A stretch of DNA of 64,000 nt from a virus. This document shows, one piece after another, positions 7,044 through 13,015 of this stretch; position 1 is the first letter of the stretch; every line of letters starts with the position of its first letter. The stretch is taken from the IMG/VR virus record IMGVR_UViG_3300044675_001894, positions 32,858-96,857 of that record, one strand, 5' to 3'. Made by a program: the position numbers and the translations under genes. The notes beneath the pieces are model-generated. The model worked only from the letters and a program-made list of their open reading frames with translations, was not told where the DNA came from and made no database searches.

Positions 7044-7361
7044 CTACTGACCCATCTTCTTTTTCCAGTTTGCACCTTCATCAGATGAGGTCGGACCAAT
7101 ATCAATTGGACCATAGTGTGACTCGGCGGCGTTAAACATTGCGGTGGCTACACCTCTGTTTTGATACCGTTTGTTTGTAGCAATACCGAACACTACGTGC
7201 TCACGCTCTTGTCCAGAATTAAAACCGAGCATGACGCCTAAGCGACCAGTAACGGTCTTACCACTGCGTGCTTCAACATCACCGAACGGGTTCGTACGGA
7301 TCGTGTGCTCTTTACCACGCTTGTCTACGAACTGGTGGCTGAGACTCTCATATGCTGACAT
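7044..7361 (-). CDS. GNAT family N-acetyltransferase, short form
   Basis: 105 residues. HVVFGIATNKRYQNRGVATAMFNAAESHYG is GNAT motif A with the acetyl-CoA-binding RxxGxA (QNRGVA). The family is usually 140-170 residues; here the N-terminal strands are short and the C-terminal beta6-7 region ends with DEGANWKKKMGQ. It might acetylate a protein, sugar or small molecule; the target is not deducible. SD GGAG lies before ATG; three bases separate it from the ParB-like gene upstream. Confidence 0.75.
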   Translation of the reverse strand: MSAYESLSHQFVDKRGKEHTIRTNPFGDVEARSGKTVTGRLGVMLGFNSGQEREHVVFGIATNKRYQNRGVATAMFNAAESHYGPIDIGPTSSDEGANWKKKMGQ

Positions 7362-7364
7362 GTA

Positions 7365-7733
7365 CTACGCTCCTGGTCTCTGGTCTACAGAATAACGTAC
7401 AGGTACTTCCATGTTTGGGTCAATATCATGGGCTGTGGCAATACGATGGTCACCATCCCATACTCGTACACCAGAGCCATAATTTGTTAGACGCAGGTGT
7501 ACAGGGGTTTGAACCCCTTCTTTTTTAATATTGTCGTAAAGACTCTCTTTTTTACCCCCATATGGGTGTCCCTCTTTAGATTCTCGCAATTTTGTAGCAC
7601 GTAGGTTAGGAGACTCAGCCATAGGAAGATAACCTGAACTAGATGTTTCCTCACCTGCGGCGGGGTATGTCATCAGTTCCCGTGCAGGGATAAACATGGA
7701 CAACTGACCACTGAGGTGCTCTTGTGCGGGCAT
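7365..7733 (-). CDS. ParB/sulfiredoxin-like domain protein, copy 2
   Basis: 122 residues, same length and layout as the 3728-4096 product: N-terminal GQLSMFIPARELM, linker, then KKEGVQTPVHLRL and VRVWDGDHRIATAHDID, the ParB-like GxHR box with a preceding Asp. Both copies lack a DNA-binding HTH. Expression appears leaderless: TATACT lies six bases before ATG 7733 in a 17-base gap behind the ADP-ribosyltransferase-like gene. Confidence 0.75.
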   Translation of the reverse strand: MPAQEHLSGQLSMFIPARELMTYPAAGEETSSSGYLPMAESPNLRATKLRESKEGHPYGGKKESLYDNIKKEGVQTPVHLRLTNYGSGVRVWDGDHRIATAHDIDPNMEVPVRYSVDQRPGA

Positions 7734-7739
7734 TTATCT

Positions 7740-7745
7740 AGTATA
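7740..7745 (-). promoter_or_regulatory. -10 element of a leaderless start (gene at 7733)
   Basis: TATACT, then AGATAA, then ATG 7733. It fits in the 17 bases after the previous stop codon; no SD. Confidence 0.5.
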
Positions 7746-7750
7746 GAGGG

Positions 7751-8137
7751 TTACTTAACTTCAAGCACATTCTCTGGAGGAATGTGACCCCAGTGCATTG
7801 CTGAACCTGTTTGGCGAAGGCTATTCTTCCAGTCACTAGAATCATCAGTACGTAGTTTAGACTCATCAAAATTTCTATTTACGCTTGTGTGTACAGGATC
7901 CTCAAAGGAGTTCCAGTCCACTTGCAGGTTTCTTGGGTTTACACGGACTTTTACGATTGCTGGGTCTTTGTGCATACTGGCGTAGTGTTCAGCCAATTCA
8001 TGGTCAGGTGTTACATAAACATTGGGCTTACCGAGTCCTGTGCGTGCACCTATCCCATGTTCTTTAATGTCTTGAGCGTTCTCTTTTGAAGTCCCATGGT
8101 ACATATGCATGTGGAACTGGTCGGGACTAAGAGCCAT
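7751..8137 (-). CDS. ADP-ribosyltransferase-fold protein
   Basis: 128 residues. HMYHGTSKENAQDIKEHGIGARTG is the first strand-helix of the ART/PARP fold with the NAD-binding HGT; PNVYVTPDHELAEHYASMHKD is the second element (Tyr-x-Thr plus helix). In H-Y-E enzymes the third residue is Glu; a candidate is in HIPPENVLEV at the C-terminus. Phage ARTs modify host RNA polymerase or other host proteins with ADP-ribose; others act as toxins. First gene of the left-arm minus block. No SD; TATACT is seven bases upstream. Confidence 0.75.
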   Translation of the reverse strand: MALSPDQFHMHMYHGTSKENAQDIKEHGIGARTGLGKPNVYVTPDHELAEHYASMHKDPAIVKVRVNPRNLQVDWNSFEDPVHTSVNRNFDESKLRTDDSSDWKNSLRQTGSAMHWGHIPPENVLEVK

Positions 8138-8144
8138 AGTTTCA

Positions 8145-8150
8145 AGTATA
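8145..8150 (-). promoter_or_regulatory. -10 element of a leaderless start (gene at 8137)
   Basis: TATACT, then seven bases, then ATG 8137. No -35 and no SD are recognisable. It marks the left border of the gene-free 8.14-9.22 kb region. Confidence 0.5.
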
Positions 8151-8275
8151 GGGCTATTTGGGCGGGTTGGGTGGTCGGTCGGATTTTTGGATGGGGCTAT
8201 TGCGGTGGAGCAGTTCGGGTGGGGCCTGTTGTCTACCCCCCGCCTCCGCTCGCCCCCTCACTTAACCATGGGGGG

Positions 8276-8375
8276 TTATCCACAGCCCGCTCCATGCCCT
8301 GTATGGCTCGCATGGGTTATCCACAGGTACCCCTGTGTACAGCCTGTGGATACTGTGGAACATCTCTGTGGAACA
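8276..8375. other. DnaA-box cluster, candidate replication origin
   Basis: Two perfect TTATCCACA boxes on the plus strand (8276-8284 and 8317-8325, 41 bases apart), one 8/9 match on the minus strand (TGTGGATAC, 8345-8353), and two weaker minus-strand copies of TGTTCCACA (8354-8362, 8367-8375). Five DnaA-like sites within 100 bases, in a gene-free region where transcription diverges, is typical of an origin that borrows host DnaA. No clear AT-rich unwinding element is seen right beside it, which lowers confidence. Confidence 0.6.
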
Positions 8376-8396
8376 TTGGGGGCGAACACCCGTTTG

Positions 8397-8460
8397 TGTG
8401 ACGTTCGTCACGTGTGACCATCGTCACATGGATTGTTCCAATCGTGTGACATTCGTCACA
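8397..8460. repeat. array of 16-bp palindromic repeats
   Basis: Three copies of TGTGAC-N4-GTCAC[AG] at 8397-8412, 8413-8428 and 8445-8460. The empty slot 8429-8444 holds a different inverted repeat (GATTG-TTC-CAATC), so the array has an exact 16-base period over 64 bases. It starts 22 bases after the last DnaA-like box. It could be an iteron array for an initiator or an operator for a phage regulator. Confidence 0.7.
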
Positions 8461-9085
8461 AACCCTTGACAAACGCCAAAACGCCTCAGACGCACCACAA
8501 TGCGTTCTCAGAGGAGGAGGGAGGGATGTAAGGGGTCAAGGCGGGCAGTGGTACAAAGTACCCTCAGAGAGGCTCTCGTACGCCTACGAATAGGGCTATG
8601 AGCCTTGCTGGGTAAGGGTTTGCGGGGTATGGGTAGGTTACGAAGTACTCGCCACAGCGCCCCAATTGCTATCCACTGCACACTCGCTCCATATCGGCAC
8701 CTGCACGCAACACAGAGCCTCCTAGGCACCTCTCCTGCCATCCTGCGGTATTCATTGATCAATTGAATTCTGTGGGTATTCATGCCTCCTCTCTCCTGTA
8801 TCTCCTCCTCCATCCGATGGATGGCTGGTCGTTGGGGGCGCCCAATTCCAGCCCTGTCCCCGCCGTCCCGAGGCTCCAGCCCATGCTGGGCAAGGCTCAA
8901 AAGAATTCTCAGGAATTGTTTAATTGGGGGTTGACAGATGTACCCCATCTGTGCGTTTAATGGGGGTGGAGGGGGATGCGTCCCCCGCCTCGGTTCCTTG
9001 ACAAGTGGCAGGTACGGCACGCAGGCTTCGCCCTGCGCATTTTGCGTTCCTGCCCTCAGAATCAAACATGGTTCAAAATTCCTCA
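8461..9085 (+). other. gene-free, hairpin-rich region
   Basis: No convincing coding frame on either strand. It holds a purine SD-like run ending in a minimal ATGTAA (8526-8531), nested hairpins at 8823-8853 (GGCTGG/CCAGCC outside TTGGG/CCCAA) and 8879-8891, a promoter/operator candidate at 8931-8961, a GGGGGA/TCCCCC hairpin at 8971-8986 and a large imperfect stem-loop at 9007-9054 (outer GGCAGG/CCTGCC, inner CGCAGG/CCTGCG). Likely part of an origin and/or a long structured leader or non-coding RNA. Confidence 0.55.
8931..8961 (+). promoter_or_regulatory. promoter with internal operator-like palindrome
   Basis: TTGACA (8931-8936) and TTTAAT (8956-8961) are spaced by 19 bases, a little long. 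The spacer contains a perfect inverted repeat, ACAGATG and CATCTGT around five bases (8934-8952), placed where a bound repressor would block RNA polymerase. It could drive the first plus-strand gene at 9217. Confidence 0.45.
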
Positions 9086-9211
9086 GCGTCACGGGCTGGC
9101 TTCGGCTGGCTCGTGGCGCTCAATGAGGGCTGGAGGCATTCCCCCTGCTTCAGCCCTGATTGAGCGCACAGCGCTCCATTGGCACACAGCCAATGCAGTC
9201 CTGAGGAGGAC
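9086..9211 (+). promoter_or_regulatory. structured leader A (class I) with SD hairpin
   Basis: P2 at 9086-9119 is a 15-bp stem (GCGTCACGGGC side) closed by a TTCG loop. P3 at 9116-9167 has 9 bp (GCGCTCAAT/ATTGAGCGC), one mismatch, then 7 bp (AGGGCTG/CAGCCCT). P4 at 9177-9195 is CATTGG/CCAATG. The SD hairpin at 9198-9211 is GTCCT-GAGG-AGGAC, placing AGGAGG across loop and 3' arm, six bases before ATG 9217 (counted from its last G-A-C). Confidence 0.75.
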
Positions 9212-9216
9212 ACACC

Positions 9217-10194
9217 ATGGATATTCAACTATCAACACTCAATCCTGTGGAACACGATTTGCTGTACATGGAGCGCCTACGGACAGCGTCCAAAGCGAAC
9301 TACCAGTACCGAATCACCAGCCACTACTTGATCAGTGCCTATGGCAAGGAGTTGCGTTGGAGCAATGGCTACGGAAGCCGTGACAGCGTTGCTGTCGTGG
9401 ACTACCGCACCGATCCAATGCCCACCGAATATGCACAAGCACGTCTCATGGAGTTGTACGGCGAAACTGCCGAGGCAATGTTCAATGACGGCGTGGTCGG
9501 CATTTACGGCTCACTGCCAACCCGTGAGGCTGAACGCTTCACTGAGGCTCGTATCGCAATGGAGGATGCACGGCGTGACCTGCGTGAGTGTGACACCGAA
9601 TATGACAGCCGTCCTTGGAGTCGTTACTTCTTGGTCACGTCATCGGATGGGCACATTCACTCCAGCACACAGTGCTCCACCTGCAATAAGGGCGTCAATG
9701 ACACTGAGTTTGCACTCGTGCCTTACCTCAGCGGATCCAGTGCCGATGTTGCGGTTGCCGATCTCGGATCGGCGCTGTGCTCGGTCTGCTTCCCTGATGC
9801 TCCCGTGGAGTCACGTGAGCAGGTCAAGATCAGCGCCAGCGTGGCGTTGACACTTGCCGAGCAGGGCGTGGAGGCATTCCAGCAAGCCCGAGCCAAGGCT
9901 CGTGCGAACGCTGTGAAGCGTGCTCAGGAGCGTTGCGAAGGCAGTGGTCAACCAACGGTCAGAAGTGATCGCTGGCATCATTGCCCAGTATGCGGATATG
10001 GACAGCGTGCGGACGGTAAGTCCCGTGCACATCGCCGTCCTCGCTTCTACGCCACCAAAGAGGTCGGCTACGACACCAAATACTGGAACGGCACCACGTG
10101 GGCGCCATCAACCAAGAAGGTTGACCTACTCACTCGTGAGCAGGCTGAAGCCGTCTTGGTGGCTCACGGTGGCTCACGAGTCATTCAGGATTGA
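9217..10194 (+). CDS. hypothetical protein with two zinc-finger regions
   Basis: 325 residues. Cys/His groups HIHSSTQCSTCNKG and ALCSVCFPDAP, spaced about 40 residues, look like one zinc site; HHCPVCGYGQ near residue 260 looks like part of a second. I have seen similar proteins in actinobacterial phages and plasmids, without a known role; nucleic-acid binding is plausible. The N-terminal 120 residues are not recognised. Start at ATG 9217 directly behind the SD hairpin of leader A; a single-gene unit followed by leader B. Confidence 0.75.
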   Translation: MDIQLSTLNPVEHDLLYMERLRTASKANYQYRITSHYLISAYGKELRWSNGYGSRDSVAVVDYRTDPMPTEYAQARLMELYGETAEAMFNDGVVGIYGSLPTREAERFTEARIAMEDARRDLRECDTEYDSRPWSRYFLVTSSDGHIHSSTQCSTCNKGVNDTEFALVPYLSGSSADVAVADLGSALCSVCFPDAPVESREQVKISASVALTLAEQGVEAFQQARAKARANAVKRAQERCEGSGQPTVRSDRWHHCPVCGYGQRADGKSRAHRRPRFYATKEVGYDTKYWNGTTWAPSTKKVDLLTREQAEAVLVAHGGSRVIQD

Positions 10195-10200
10195 TCATTC

Positions 10201-10279
10201 CCCCAGCGCCTAGGGCGTGCCCGTTCAATCGGGACTGGGGACTACTGGCACCCGCCAGTTACAACGACCTGAGGAGGTC
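10201..10279 (+). promoter_or_regulatory. structured leader B (class II, three-way junction) with SD hairpin
   Basis: P1 CCCCAG/CTGGGG (10201-10206, 10235-10240) encloses P2 CGCC-TAG-GGCG (10207-10217) and P3 CCCG-TTCAAT-CGGG (10220-10233), a compact three-way junction. After the linker ACT follows P4 ACTGGC-ACCC-GCCAGT (10244-10259), then the SD hairpin GACCT-GAGG-AGGTC (10266-10279) and ATG 10285. It begins six bases after the stop codon of the previous gene. Confidence 0.75.
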
Positions 10280-10284
10280 AAGCC

Positions 10285-10971
10285 ATGAATACAGAAGCAA
10301 TCTACGACAAGGTGCAGGCAATCCTTGATCGTGCCAATCACCCGAACACGCCACAAGCGGAAGCCGAGACGGCTCTCGCCATGGCACAACGGCTCATGAT
10401 GAAGCACGGTCTTGAAGAGTCCGCATTCGCCAAGGCTCAAGATCGTGACGAGAACATCGTTACCGATCAGATCCCAATCAGTGGTCAATGGCAACTTCGC
10501 CGTCTCGGTCTTGCTGGTGCAATCGCTAGTGCCAACTCTGTTGCCAACTACCGCTCCACATCGTGGGCGGATGGCAAGAAGTCGTTGGTGTTGGTGGTGT
10601 ACGGCACTGCTGGTGACATCTTCGCTGTCAAGACACTGTTTGCATCGGCAGACTTGCTCGCTTCTCGTGTGATCCCAAAGGGTGATCGGTCATTCCGCAA
10701 TGCGTGGTGGCTCGGATTCTCCTCGGGAGTGCGTGAGGTGTTGCGCAAGTCCAAGAACGAAGTGATCGCAGAGCAAGGTGCTGGCACTGGGCTGGTGCTC
10801 GCTGACAAGTTCAAGCGTGCAGACGCTGAGATGCGTTCAAAAGTCAAACTCAAGTCCAGTGGGTACTACAGGTACTCATCGGGTAACGGTTACAACGCTG
10901 GTCGTTCTGCTGGTCGTTCGTTCAACACTGGTGGCATCGGTAACGGTGTCGCTGGAGCGCTCGGACGATGA
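10285..10971 (+). CDS. DUF2786 domain protein
   Basis: 228 residues. IYDKVQAILDRANHPNTPQAEAETALAMAQRLMMKHGL is the DUF2786 helical domain (residues 5-45) found in phages and actinobacteria. The middle (AIASANSVANYRSTSW...VLVVYGTAGDIFAVKTLFASADLLASRV) matches the usual second domain of these proteins, and the C-terminus is Gly/Ser/Tyr-rich. Role unknown. Its stop overlaps the start of the metallopeptidase gene by four bases. Confidence 0.8.
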   Translation: MNTEAIYDKVQAILDRANHPNTPQAEAETALAMAQRLMMKHGLEESAFAKAQDRDENIVTDQIPISGQWQLRRLGLAGAIASANSVANYRSTSWADGKKSLVLVVYGTAGDIFAVKTLFASADLLASRVIPKGDRSFRNAWWLGFSSGVREVLRKSKNEVIAEQGAGTGLVLADKFKRADAEMRSKVKLKSSGYYRYSSGNGYNAGRSAGRSFNTGGIGNGVAGALGR

Positions 10972-11444
10972 GCATCCATGCATACATGGAGGTAGTGCGG
11001 GAGGGCGTTGCAAAGCGCTCTCCCAAAATGCCCGAACATCAAGCCACGGTGTATGCAATTGAGAATGTGGTGGAGCGTCACTTGCCATCGCAAGTGATCG
11101 CTACCAAGAACGCATTCGCTTGGCTGGATCGTGTGTGTGAGACCGAAGGCTGGGACACGCCGATGGTTGATCGCATCCGATCCACCAAGTGGGCAGGTGT
11201 CGCTAGTGCCGAAGGCAATGTCATCGGCATCAGTGGCTCCAGCACGACAGCACTGGTACTGGCTCACGAACTCGCTCACATCGTGTGTGGCGAGCGTGGT
11301 CACAATGAGTGTTGGCGTAATGCGTTCGTGAACATCGTCCGAGATCACATCTCGGTACAGCATGCGTCACTCCTGCATACCTTGTACGAGCGTTTCCAAC
11401 TTCAATCAGGTCAGTGGAGGCTGACCGACACATCACGAGTGTGA
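10968..11444 (+). CDS. putative zinc metallopeptidase (HExxH; TIGR04338-like)
   Basis: 158 residues. LVLAHELAHIVCGERGHNECWRNAFV contains the zinc-binding HELAH, with His and Glu residues downstream (GHNECW) that could give the third ligand. The layout (HQATVYAIENVV at the N-terminus, HExxH near residue 103) recalls the TIGR04338 putative metallohydrolases of Actinobacteria. Substrate unknown. Coupled to the DUF2786 gene by an ATGA overlap. Its last codons form the 5' arm of the P2 hairpin in leader C. Confidence 0.75.
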   Translation: MSIHAYMEVVREGVAKRSPKMPEHQATVYAIENVVERHLPSQVIATKNAFAWLDRVCETEGWDTPMVDRIRSTKWAGVASAEGNVIGISGSSTTALVLAHELAHIVCGERGHNECWRNAFVNIVRDHISVQHASLLHTLYERFQLQSGQWRLTDTSRV

Positions 11445-11531
11445 ACTCGTGGTGCTGTCATGGCTCATCGGCGCAAGTTGGTGAGTCATGACAGCATCAT
11501 CCGATGCTGAATAAAGCGACCTGAGGAGGTC
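11431..11531 (+). promoter_or_regulatory. structured leader C (class I) with SD hairpin
   Basis: P2 CATCACGAG/CTCGTGGTG (11431-11454) spans the stop codon of the previous gene. P3 (11453-11496) is a 15-bp stem with one G-U pair (TGCTGTCATGGCTCA side). P4 CAGCATC-ATCC-GATGCTG (11492-11509) uses five bases of the P3 3' arm, so the two are partly exclusive. SD hairpin GACCT-GAGG-AGGTC at 11518-11531, ATG 11536. Confidence 0.75.
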
Positions 11532-11535
11532 AACC

Positions 11536-12090
11536 ATGAAAACATCAGAGATCAAGCAGATCATTGCCAAGGATCCGAACGCCGTGTTTCGCATTGGCGG
11601 TCGTGGTCGGTACACGCACTACGGCTCAATCACAGAGATTAAAGAAAATGTCGTGGACACTTACAGCAGTTGGGGTCGCAAGACGGGCACCCGTGTCAAT
11701 GTGTTATTCACAGTGCGTTACGAGTACTTCACTAGTGGCACTGAGGCTCATTACGGCTACCCCGAGAAGTTGCCTTCAGTAACACTGGAGCGCAACACTT
11801 GGACTAAGCCACGTGACATTGAATGGCACGTGTCGGACTTCGGTCAGACCATTGAAGAATATGTGGTAACGACTGACGCCGAAGTGAAGGCTGACTGGCA
11901 GGCAAAGAAGGACAATGACAATGCCAAACAACAACTGATCAACCGAATTCTCAACGACTTCGGAATCGTGTTGAGTGTGGGTGATGAAGCCACTGACAAG
12001 CGCTGGGATCACCTAAACGATGAGTTGGACAGACTCAGCCTTGACACATTGAAAATGCTTGTACACAACTACACACCTTCACGGGTGTGA
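11536..12090 (+). CDS. hypothetical protein
   Basis: 184 residues, not recognised. The N-terminal half looks beta-rich (AVFRIGGRGRYTHYGSITEI, VNVLFTVRYEYF), suggesting a small barrel-like domain; the C-terminal half looks helical and charged (KADWQAKKDNDNAKQQLINRILNDFG). Single-gene unit between leaders C and D. Confidence 0.7.
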   Translation: MKTSEIKQIIAKDPNAVFRIGGRGRYTHYGSITEIKENVVDTYSSWGRKTGTRVNVLFTVRYEYFTSGTEAHYGYPEKLPSVTLERNTWTKPRDIEWHVSDFGQTIEEYVVTTDAEVKADWQAKKDNDNAKQQLINRILNDFGIVLSVGDEATDKRWDHLNDELDRLSLDTLKMLVHNYTPSRV

Positions 12091-12097
12091 TTGGTTC

Positions 12098-12178
12098 CCC
12101 TAGCGCCTCGGGCGTGCCGATTCAATTCGGACTAGGGACTGTGAGCACTCGCTCACTACAAAATACCTGAGGAGGTAT
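12098..12178 (+). promoter_or_regulatory. structured leader D (class II, three-way junction) with SD hairpin
   Basis: Same fold as leader B with compensatory changes: P1 CCCTAG/CTAGGG (12098-12103, 12132-12137), P2 CGCC-TCG-GGCG, P3 CCGA-TTCAAT-TCGG (12117-12130), linker ACT, P4 GTGAGC-ACTC-GCTCAC (12141-12156). The SD hairpin is ATACCT-GAGG-AGGTAT (12163-12178), six pairs, before ATG 12183. The unpaired TG, TTCAAT, ACT and TACAA are kept. Confidence 0.75.
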
Positions 12179-12182
12179 AGCC

Positions 12183-12506
12183 ATGGCATATCAACTAACA
12201 GACTGGGATCTAGAGCAGATCACTGACACGCTGGACATGTATGAAGCGGGCACCGTGAGGCGGTACTCGGGTCGTGCGATGTACGGCGAGCAGTGTCTCG
12301 GCATCGTGACCGAAGATGTGGCATCAGCATTCATGATCCTCGGATCAGCACTCGCTGACTTGGGCAATGACGGTAACGCATTGACAAGAAAACTTCTTCG
12401 TGAAGTGCGCCAAGACAGCATGGGTCGTGACTCAGCCGTTGTCTACTTCCCATCCATCACAATGCCCGAGGGTTACGTGGAGGGTGACGAAGACAGCGAC
12501 AACTAG
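12183..12506 (+). CDS. hypothetical protein
   Basis: 107 residues, not recognised. WDLEQITDTLDMYEAGTVRRYSGRAMYGEQCLGIV followed by a helical DVASAFMILGSALADLGN and an acidic C-terminus (EGYVEGDEDSDN). Small acidic proteins of this kind are common in early phage regions and often target host proteins, which is only a guess here. Start behind the SD hairpin of leader D. Confidence 0.7.
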   Translation: MAYQLTDWDLEQITDTLDMYEAGTVRRYSGRAMYGEQCLGIVTEDVASAFMILGSALADLGNDGNALTRKLLREVRQDSMGRDSAVVYFPSITMPEGYVEGDEDSDN

Positions 12507-12525
12507 TCGTAAGTGGTAGTCGGGA

Positions 12526-12629
12526 GCATCACGGGTTCGCCCGTGATGCCCTCACAGTGCATCGGCGTTGTGTCGGTGCATTGTGAGGGCATACAATTGC
12601 CCGTTCAACTAATAAGACCTGAGGAGGTC
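12526..12629 (+). promoter_or_regulatory. structured leader E (class I) with SD hairpin
   Basis: P2 GCATCACGGG-TTCG-CCCGTGATGC (12526-12549), ten perfect pairs with a stable TTCG loop. P3 (12548-12590) is a 14-bp stem with one G-U pair (GCCCTCACAGTGCA side). P4 GGGCA/TGCCC (12587-12602) reuses four bases of P3. SD hairpin GACCT-GAGG-AGGTC 12616-12629, ATG 12633. Confidence 0.75.
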
Positions 12630-12632
12630 ACC

Positions 12633-12887
12633 ATGGATGCAACTATTCACAAAGTAACTGGGCTTCGGATTGAGAAGACTGGTGACTCACGACTCCACAC
12701 GATTGATCTCGTGATTGAGTACGAAGACTTGGCGTTCAGCCGTCCCCAGTGGGAGCAGGACAACGAGTCATTCGGTTACGCAAAGTTGGAGTCAACGATC
12801 ACGCTCTTCATCAGTGACACCGCTGATATTGAGACAGTGTTGTGGAAGGCGATCGCAGATCTCACTTCCGACCTTGCCAATGCGTGA
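12633..12887 (+). CDS. hypothetical protein
   Basis: 84 residues from ATG 12633, chosen because it follows the SD hairpin; an in-frame upstream extension would run through leader E. The sequence alternates strands and a final helix (LRIEKTGDSRLHTIDLVIEYEDLAF ... FISDTADIETVLWKAIADLTSDLANA). Not recognised. Single-gene unit. Confidence 0.7.
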   Translation: MDATIHKVTGLRIEKTGDSRLHTIDLVIEYEDLAFSRPQWEQDNESFGYAKLESTITLFISDTADIETVLWKAIADLTSDLANA

Positions 12888-12904
12888 GTAATGAGCAATG
12901 GGCA

Positions 12905-13010
12905 GTCATGGCGCAAGCCATGGCGTGCTCGGAGTGCACTGACCCCCATCGGTGCATTCCGAGGACGCAAGTCCATACTTAGTAATTCAAAACAGAATCT
13001 GAGGAGGTTC
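12905..13010 (+). promoter_or_regulatory. structured leader F (class I) with SD hairpin
   Basis: P2 GTCATGGC-GCAA-GCCATGGC (12905-12924) has a GNRA loop. P3 (12928-12963) is 11 bp with one G-U (CTCGGAGTGCA side). P4 GGAC-GCAA-GTCC (12963-12974), a second GNRA hairpin. SD hairpin GAATCT-GAGG-AGGTTC (12995-13010) has six pairs including one G-U. ATG 13016. Confidence 0.7.
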
Positions 13011-13015
13011 TTACC

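Noticed and set aside
8096-8417. Overlapping plus-strand frames of about 100 codons
   Set aside because: They run through DnaA boxes and palindromes and have unnatural composition (Pro/Trp/Cys-rich).
8466-8503. TTGACA followed by CACAAT as a promoter
   Set aside because: The spacing is 24 bases and no better -10 lies at 16-19.
8998-9026. Second TTGACA in the gene-free region
   Set aside because: No -10-like hexamer at a usable distance; the sequence is part of a stem-loop.
8508-9092. 194-codon minus-strand open frame
   Set aside because: Pro/Arg-rich, no SD, and its sequence is explained by the hairpins and repeats of the region; neighbouring plus frames of the same kind also look random.
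10220-10233. T-arm-like TTCAAT loop as part of a tRNA gene
   Set aside because: No anticodon arm, D arm, 7-bp acceptor stem or CCA end; the loop has six bases instead of seven.
10890-11363. 157-codon antisense frame
   Set aside because: Opposite to the DUF2786 and metallopeptidase genes, which have clear domains and coupling.
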